A stretch of DNA of 17,146 bases from DAOOKJ01 sp035360795. GTDB lineage: Bacteria > Patescibacteriota > Minisyncoccia > UBA6257. The position numbers and the translations under genes were made by a program. Of this stretch, positions 12,564 through 17,146 are shown one piece after another; position 1 is the stretch's first letter; every line of letters begins with the position of its first letter. Below the pieces are notes generated by a model, which was not told where the DNA came from, searched no databases, and was given only the letters and a program-made list of their open reading frames with translations. The stretch is taken from the NCBI GenBank assembly GCA_035360795.1, contig DAOSBJ010000013.1, positions 1 through 17,146 of the forward strand. Reading direction: 5' to 3'.

Positions 12564-13001
12564 TTATTCATTTAATTTATGAACTAGTTCGAAAGCTTTT
12601 TTAATAACTTCTTTTGTGGTTGCTGACAACTCATACTTATCAATCTCATCTTTGCTAATCCAAGCAAAATTTTGATGCTCAGGACTTAATTTCACTTTAT
12701 AATCGCCAGTTGATTCAACTAAAAAATTTATCTGAGTAGAATCTCGGGTTTCTTCTGGTTTTTCAATTAGATAATCAAAAACAAAGAAAGGCATAATAAT
12801 TTTTACATCTAATCCCGTCTCTTCTTTTACTTCTCTAAGTAAACCATTTTCAGAAGTTTCTAGTGGTTTCTTTTTCCCGCTAGGAAGCTCCCACATATTT
12901 GGAAAAATATCTTCATCTTTATTTCTTTGAAGTATCAAGACTTTATTATTCTTTATTATTACCGCGGCTAAAACTACTTTTTGGATAATTGGTTTTCTCA
13001 T
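12564..13001 (-). CDS. Nudix hydrolase (MutT-like), last gene of the amino-sugar-type operon
   Basis: The 145-residue protein has a canonical Nudix box: G42-x5-E48-x7-R56-E57-V-K-E60-E61-T-G63-L. Flanking strands are LAAVIIKNNKVLILQRNKDE before it and FDYLIE..RDSTQINFLVE after it. A C-terminal helix, ATTKEVIKKAFELVHKL, completes the fold. Its ATG overlaps the TGA of the aminotransferase in ATGA, so translation is likely coupled. In this setting it might hydrolyse an activated sugar nucleotide or clean up nucleotide by-products, but MutT-type sanitation is equally possible. Its closest relative in the window is the convergent gene at 11953-12363. Confidence 0.88.
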   Translation of the reverse strand: MRKPIIQKVVLAAVIIKNNKVLILQRNKDEDIFPNMWELPSGKKKPLETSENGLLREVKEETGLDVKIIMPFFVFDYLIEKPEETRDSTQINFLVESTGDYKVKLSPEHQNFAWISKDEIDKYELSATTKEVIKKAFELVHKLNE

Positions 13002-14266
13002 AATAAAGTGCGATAATTTCTTATTACTTTCTTTATTCCAGCAATATATAAATTTATAAATTTAAGATCATTTTTAGATGCCCAAACAGGCAATTTAATA
13101 GTGTTTTGATAAAACTTTTCTGCTTTTGGGAAATCTCCAGGTTTATAACAAAAGTAGTGCTTTTGGTAAATAGGAAATAATTCAATCGGATTTTGGAAAA
13201 GAGGCAAAAGATTTAATGGACAGGTGGAACTTGGCCTATCGACCTCGCTTAATCCTTCTGCTTGTAATGCTTCAAAAAATCTTTCAATAGGAAGATTCTC
13301 AATCTCTTCTGCTCTATATTGAAAAACAAATCCATACCACGCAGGTGTAATTTTAGAATCGAAAAATGCTGGCGGAAATAAAATCCCAATTTCGTCTTTT
13401 AACGCTTTAATCATTTTGTTTGCAAAAAATCTTTTGACTTTTAAATATTTTTCTAAATTTTTAAACATTTTATAAGCTATGGCAACAGCAAGAGGATGGG
13501 ATCGATATTTTAAACCCATTCCAGTCATGGCATATTTATAAAGATGGTTGTTCTGAGAAATTTCTTGTTTACATCGTTTATTATAATGACCGAGAAGAAG
13601 GGCTCGATAGTAAAATTCTTTGTTGTTAGTAGTTAAAATACCTCCTTCGCCGCCACTGACAATTTTTGGGCCCTGTAGACTCCAAGCTGATAAATCACCA
13701 AAAGAACCCACAAATTTATCTTTATATTTCGCACCATGAGCATGCGAACAATCTTCCAGTAAAATTAAATTATTCTTTTTGCAAATTTTAATAATTTCGT
13801 CCATTTCGCAAGGAATACCCCACATATGAGTTATAATTACTCCTTTTGTTTTTGGAGTAATTTTCTTTTCTATTTCTTGAGGATTAATATTGCCGTTCTC
13901 GTCAATATCGCAGAGCACTGGTATAGCTCCGGTAAATAAAAGAGGGGTTACAGTAGCAAAAAAAGTATAAGTAGGACAAATTACTTCATCACCTTCTTTA
14001 AATCCTGCAGCTACAAACATTGAGTGGATAGCAGCAGTTCCTGAACTGCATAAAAGTGCATATTTTCTTTGATGATATTTAGCAAAATTATCTTCAAATT
14101 CTTTGAAAATGCCACTTCTATCATAAATGGAAATGCTTTTATAGAGTTGTTTAATAACCGCTTTTTCTATTTCTTTATCTATTGGTGGCCAACGAAAATG
14201 GGGAGATTTTACCTTAATTGTTTTAGGTCCACCCAGAATTGCTAATTTTTCTGCATTAAATTTCAT
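12998..14266 (-). CDS. DegT/DnrJ/EryC1/StrS-family PLP aminotransferase
   Basis: These enzymes transfer an amino group from Glu or Gln to a keto-sugar or keto-cyclitol. The 422-residue protein shows SSGTAAIHSMFVAAG (74-88), GDEVICPTYTFFATV (92-106), the PLP-ring aspartate D172 in LLEDCSHAHGA and the Schiff-base lysine K201 in SLQGPKIVSGGEGG. The motifs SIYDRSGIF (46-54), THMWGIPCEM (146-155) and LLLGHYNKRC (223-232) recall the scyllo-inosose/aminocyclitol branch more than the common UDP-sugar branch. That subfamily call is from memory and uncertain. Its ATG overlaps the TGA of the preceding oxidoreductase, and its TGA overlaps the Nudix start (ATGA twice). Oxidation by the upstream dehydrogenase would produce its keto substrate. 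Confidence 0.9.
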   Translation of the reverse strand: MKFNAEKLAILGGPKTIKVKSPHFRWPPIDKEIEKAVIKQLYKSISIYDRSGIFKEFEDNFAKYHQRKYALLCSSGTAAIHSMFVAAGFKEGDEVICPTYTFFATVTPLLFTGAIPVLCDIDENGNINPQEIEKKITPKTKGVIITHMWGIPCEMDEIIKICKKNNLILLEDCSHAHGAKYKDKFVGSFGDLSAWSLQGPKIVSGGEGGILTTNNKEFYYRALLLGHYNKRCKQEISQNNHLYKYAMTGMGLKYRSHPLAVAIAYKMFKNLEKYLKVKRFFANKMIKALKDEIGILFPPAFFDSKITPAWYGFVFQYRAEEIENLPIERFFEALQAEGLSEVDRPSSTCPLNLLPLFQNPIELFPIYQKHYFCYKPGDFPKAEKFYQNTIKLPVWASKNDLKFINLYIAGIKKVIRNYRTLL

Positions 14267-15283
14267 GGATTAAGGAGTTCTTTTGGATTAATATATGACT
14301 TTATTTCCGCTGATTTATAAGCTGCCTCAATAAAAGCTAAATGATTAAAATGGAATTCTGGATTGCTAATATTCTCTTTTTCTCCTCGAATTACTTTTAC
14401 AAAATATTCAATTTGATCTTGGGCTGCCGAAGGCCAACTATCTTCTCATTTTAGCGACTCATGCAATTCACCACTTGGTGAATATCGTTCAATCTTTCCT
14501 CTCTCAAGATGAATAATTCCTCTCGTACCATAAACATTAATGTATTCTTGTTTCGGTGGAATAACTCTTGAAACAAACAACGAACCCCAAATGTTTTCTT
14601 TTTCATATTTAAATATCACTTGAGCAGTATCCTCAGCGTTATAAATGATCTCTTCCTTTGCCGCGCATGACATTTCAGCAAATATTTTATCTGGCAAACC
14701 AAAATACCACATTAGAAGATCAATTATATGATAGCCCATATCAATAAGACAGCCACCACCAGCTAGTTCTTTTTTCCCTCTCCAGCCTTCGTTTGGTTTA
14801 TCGGTATAAAAACAATATTTCGTCTCAATATAAAATGGCTTCCCAATTTTATAAATTAATTGAAAGAAAGTTGAATAAATCGGATTAAATCTTCTTTGAA
14901 GAGTAACTACTATTTGGACATTGTTTTTATTAGCAAGATCTTGTAATTCTCGAGCTTGGGCCAAAGTAATGGCAAAAGGCTTCTCTTTTAAAACTTGAAG
15001 TTTATTTAAAACTGCTTTTTTGGTAATTTCAAAATGAAGATAATGAGGTATTGCAATAATAATAAAATCTGGCTTCTGGTGCTTAAATAAATTATCAAAA
15101 TTACTGTATATCCTAGCGTCTTTATTATCTTTTAAAAAAAGATTTAATCTTTTCTTTATCAATCTCAACAACGCCTACCAATTCAACATCCTGAGAGACC
15201 TTAATTGATGGGATGTGATCTTCTAAAGATTGATGTCCAAGACCAATGATTCCAACTTTTAATTTTGTATTTTGTATTATCAT
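14263..15283 (-). pseudogene. Gfo/Idh/MocA-family oxidoreductase, interrupted by a frameshift and an in-frame UGA
   Basis: The family oxidises or reduces sugars and cyclitols with NAD(P). The N-terminal Rossmann part KVGIIGLGHQS...ELVGVVEIDKEK runs from the ATG at 15283. It shifts frame at T7A4 near 15130-15140 into the frame carrying DFIIIAIPHYLHFEITKKAV, KEKPFAITLAQARELQDLA and the catalytic-domain motif GGGCLIDMGYHIIDLLMWYFG. That frame then meets TGA (14448-14446). The same frame continues with EDSWPSAAQDQIEYFVKVIRGE and HLAFIEAAYKSAEIKSY, and ends at a TGA overlapping the aminotransferase ATG. Span 1021 nt is 340 codons plus one base, so removing a single base restores a normal-length protein (339 aa, counting the UGA as sense). 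It may be a true pseudogene, a sequencing error or a recoded gene. Confidence 0.85.
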
Positions 15284-15291
15284 ATATTCAA

Positions 15292-15319
15292 AATATATTA
15301 CAGATTTTATTTTTGTCAA
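15292..15319 (-). promoter_or_regulatory. Promoter of the oxidoreductase-aminotransferase-Nudix operon
   Basis: On the minus strand: TTGACA (15319-15314), a 16-base spacer and TATATT (15297-15292). The start would be about 2-3 bases before the ATG at 15283, nearly leaderless, which supports that start over longer in-frame extensions. Confidence 0.7.
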
Positions 15320-15443
15320 ATCATCTAAAATTTTTTGAAAGCGAGTCAGCTCTCCAACTAGCGAACAGGAAAGAAATTCCGTTCGAGAAAGAAACAAATT
15401 TAATTTTTTCTAATAAATCAGAGTTCTGGTATGAAACTACAAG

Positions 15444-15517
15444 TGGGTGATGCAGGACTCGAACCCGCGACCTCGTCGATGTAAGCGACGCGCTCTAACC
15501 AACTGAGCTAATCACCC
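15444..15517 (-). tRNA. tRNA-Val (UAC)
   Basis: The minus strand folds as acceptor GGGTGAT/ATCACCC, D arm GCTC/GAGC, anticodon stem CGTCG/CGACG with loop CTTACAT (anticodon TAC), and T arm GCGGG-TTCGAGT-CCTGC. A73 follows and CCA is not encoded (ACTT). Confidence 0.96.
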
Positions 15518-16007
15518 CATTAAGAGAAAAGTTTATTTTATGAGTTTAAAGCTGGATATTTATTAGATGATATCAGAACTCTCTTTGAATAAAATTTTAA
15601 TATTGAGTGATAAAAAATTGTTTTTAAGTTTGCTGATAAAATAAAGGCGGGGTTTATAATAATATTTATTTTTGATTTTTTAAAGCTAGATACTTTTCTA
15701 GCTTAATATCTTTTAGTTTTAAAATAATAACTTCGTTGATTTCTTATTTTTTCTAAATTAAATTTTTTTAATAAATTTTTTTAAAATCAATTTTTAAAAA
15801 TCAAAATATTCTCTTAAATAGCTGAGATAGTCCTTTATAGTTTTGAAACTATATTTTTTAATTTTAATTCTTACCTTGTTTGTTCTAAGTATTTTTGTTA
15901 TATATCTTTAATAAAATTTGGTAAAATAAAATCAGTACTTGATTATTAGCAATTCTAAAAATAATTATACCTTAAGTTCGTATAATATGCAATAAGGGAT
16001 CGATGTC

Positions 16008-16152
16008 ATACATTCTATTTTAAAATTGCCAAAAAGGAAGATTCTGAACAAATCGCCGAAATCTTCCTTATTGTAGCAGAGAATAAGAGAGAATACACAA
16101 GTTGGCTGTTTAAATTGATTAATGAGCTAAAAAATAAAAGTAGAGAAAATTG
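16008..16152 (+). pseudogene. Possible gene remnant (GNAT-like N-terminus)
   Basis: A frame without ATG reads FYFKIAKKEDSEQIAEIF, similar to the start of GNAT acetyltransferases, and runs to a TGA at 16150-16152. Further fragments (FYDAFIYPNESLYEIIGL near 16199-16255) lie in other frames. The assignment is weak, and part of the sequence is also an inverted repeat. Confidence 0.25.
16034..16069. repeat. Perfect 10-bp inverted repeat
   Basis: AAGGAAGATT (16034-16043) and AATCTTCCTT (16060-16069) are separated by 16 bases. There is no adjacent T tract, so a terminator is not indicated. Confidence 0.6.
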
Positions 16153-16448
16153 AGGCGAGGGGATATTGTAATATCCACGGATTGTGGAAAGCATAAATTT
16201 TTATGATGCCTTTATCTATCCGAATGAATCGTTGTATGAAATTATTGGCTTATAGCTTCCTTGATGTTAAAATTCTAAATTTTTGTTATAATACAATCAG
16301 CCAAAGATATCAAAAATTTAGAGAAAGAGTTAAAAAGTTTTTAGAATTCGAAAGGTCGACTTCTCTAAATTACTTTTTCAAGTTAGTTTTAGCCAGAAAT
16401 TGACTAATTACTTTCTTGAATAATTAACAAAAATAATTAATAAAAACT

Positions 16449-16844
16449 ATGAATAAAAAACTTTTGGTAATTTTAACCTTAGCTTTAGTGGTAATATTAA
16501 TTTCGTTTTCTGTTATTAAAATTAAAAATGACAAAACACGAAACATTGATTCAAATCAAAGCCCGAAAAGTCTAGAAGAGAGCGGTTATAACAAATATAA
16601 CGAATATGGTAAAGAAGAAAAAATAGATATTTCTGTTGACTCTAATAATTCAAGTTTATGCGAAAATGCTTGCGCTAATTACATCTTAAAATGTATGGAT
16701 TTTGATCCCAATACCAGCCCAGAATTAATAGCACAATCTATAAATGAATGCATGAAAGAGTGCGCTAAATGGGATAATACAAAGAAGAAATGTGTTTTAG
16801 ATGCTATTGATTGCGAATCAATGACTAATGTTTGCGGTTTATAA
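16449..16844 (+). CDS. Small exported or membrane-anchored Cys-rich protein
   Basis: The 131-residue protein has an N-terminal hydrophobic helix (about 4-24, MNKKLLVILTLALVVILISF) with a positive start, then a polar Asn/Ser/Lys/Glu linker. The C-terminal domain has eight cysteines: C71-x3-C75-x6-C82, C101-x3-C105-x9-C115-x6-C122-x6-C129. No lipobox cysteine follows the helix, so it is either cleaved or remains a single-pass anchor. The even number and twin Cx3C spacing suggest four disulfides in a small helical domain, or metal binding. I recognise no named family. It is followed 22 bases later by another N-terminally anchored protein, so the two probably form an operon. No SD is visible. Confidence 0.72.
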   Translation: MNKKLLVILTLALVVILISFSVIKIKNDKTRNIDSNQSPKSLEESGYNKYNEYGKEEKIDISVDSNNSSLCENACANYILKCMDFDPNTSPELIAQSINECMKECAKWDNTKKKCVLDAIDCESMTNVCGL

Positions 16845-16866
16845 AATTTAATTTTTGAATTTATTT

Positions 16867-17146
16867 ATGGTTGATCTTAAAAACTTTTCTAATTTTAGAA
16901 CCTTTATAGCTCTTGGGGTAATAGCAACTATTGCAGGCGGTATTGCTTTTACTTATTATACTGATTGGGAAAGAGAAGGGACAACAGTTAAACAGGATTC
17001 TGTTAATTTGATTAAAGAAGATTATAAAAAATTATTAGAGAGACTACAAAGTTCTTCATTAAAAAATGAATTGTTAAGCCTTTGTTCTTCTAAAGAAAAT
17101 TTTGATAAAAAGATAAAAGAAATAAAAAAAGAAGTAGAAGAAGAAT
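16867..17146 (+). CDS. N-terminally membrane-anchored coiled-coil protein, cut by the window end
   Basis: An ATG at 16867 opens a frame that stays open to the last base (93 codons visible). It reads MVDLKNFSNFRTFIALGV, with a membrane helix at about 12-32 (IALGVIATIAGGIAFTYY), then a Lys/Glu-rich helical region ending in KKIKEIKKEVEEE that looks like a coiled coil. Family and full length cannot be judged because the gene is truncated. It lies 22 bases after the Cys-rich gene and is probably co-transcribed with it; there is no SD. Confidence 0.65.
   Translation, partial: MVDLKNFSNFRTFIALGVIATIAGGIAFTYYTDWEREGTTVKQDSVNLIKEDYKKLLERLQSSSLKNELLSLCSSKENFDKKIKEIKKEVEEE

Larger units (their letters stand above)
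15518..16448. other. Gene-poor AT-rich stretch with palindromes and decayed coding fragments
   Basis: In about 930 bases I find no intact gene. Structures seen: AAGCTAGA/TCTAGCTT (15683-15704), a near-perfect palindrome TATAGTTT-TG-AAACTATA (15836-15853), and AAGGAAGATT/AATCTTCCTT (16034-16069). -10-like TATAAT boxes occur at 15981-15986 and 16287-16292. Several short frames look protein-like but have no start or are broken by stops. A 66-codon frame at 16203-16403 has no RBS and unconvincing composition. Confidence 0.5.

Noticed and set aside
14446..14448. UGA recoded as Trp or Gly genome-wide
   Set aside because: UGA ends the aminotransferase and the oxidoreductase in ATGA overlaps and an RF2 with SPF is encoded, so UGA is a stop here.
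15265..15450. 61-codon plus-strand frame
   Set aside because: It lies across the operon promoter and tRNA-Val end, with no RBS or family resemblance.
16203..16403. 66-codon plus-strand frame in the decayed stretch
   Set aside because: It has no RBS. A different frame of the same bases looks equally protein-like, so neither is supported.
1..17146. CRISPR array, IS element or prophage
   Set aside because: No regularly spaced repeats, transposase, integrase or phage structural genes were seen on either strand.

Overview
The window is AT-rich bacterial chromosome, most consistent with a Patescibacteria/CPR (Parcubacteria-like) genome. Genes are short and closely packed. Most lack a Shine-Dalgarno (SD) sequence and start a few bases after an extended -10 promoter. 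Ribosomal protein S1 has three domains, RF2 lacks its N-terminal domain, and several small membrane-anchored proteins have no recognisable family. UGA is a stop codon: it ends two genes in ATGA overlaps, and an RF2 with the SPF motif is present. The UGA-recoded CPR lineages are therefore unlikely. The window contains a scaffold gap of exactly 100 N (8241-8340), so order across it is inferred.

Layout. 1-1132: a membrane-anchored polysaccharide-deacetylase-like protein and its terminator. 1133-1777: a cytoplasmic transglutaminase-fold protein. 1897-5329: cell-wall and division block on the + strand (murI, prfB, ftsE, ftsX, tRNA-Gln). 5390-6132: a compact minus-strand module of two small unknown genes with strong SDs, behind a GC-richer leader that can be drawn as a translational attenuator. 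6149-6580: rubredoxin, divergent from that module. 6640-8232: gpmI on the minus strand. After the gap come rny and hup on the + strand, then convergent rpsA preceded by tRNA-Phe on the minus strand. 11617-13001 holds two convergent paralogous Nudix genes. The second Nudix gene closes a minus-strand operon of a Gfo/Idh/MocA oxidoreductase (broken), a DegT-type aminotransferase and the Nudix hydrolase, joined by 4-base ATGA overlaps. tRNA-Val, a decayed AT-rich stretch, a Cys-rich secreted or anchored protein and the start of a coiled-coil membrane protein complete the window.

How the genes fit together. murI supplies D-glutamate for peptidoglycan and FtsEX acts at the divisome. gpmI is central glycolysis; rny, prfB, rpsA, hup and the tRNAs are core information processing. 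The oxidoreductase/aminotransferase pair has the logic of amino-sugar or aminocyclitol synthesis (oxidise a hydroxyl, then transaminate), probably for surface glycans. In this copy the first enzyme carries both a frameshift and an in-frame UGA.

The most unusual items are the two-gene module with its SD1 / leader ORF / anti-SD / SD2 leader (5390-6132), the RF2 lacking domain 1, the hup 5' hairpin with a GGAGGAU loop, a tRNA-Gln with C at position 33, and the doubly interrupted oxidoreductase. All calls are from reading the sequence; no database search was possible.
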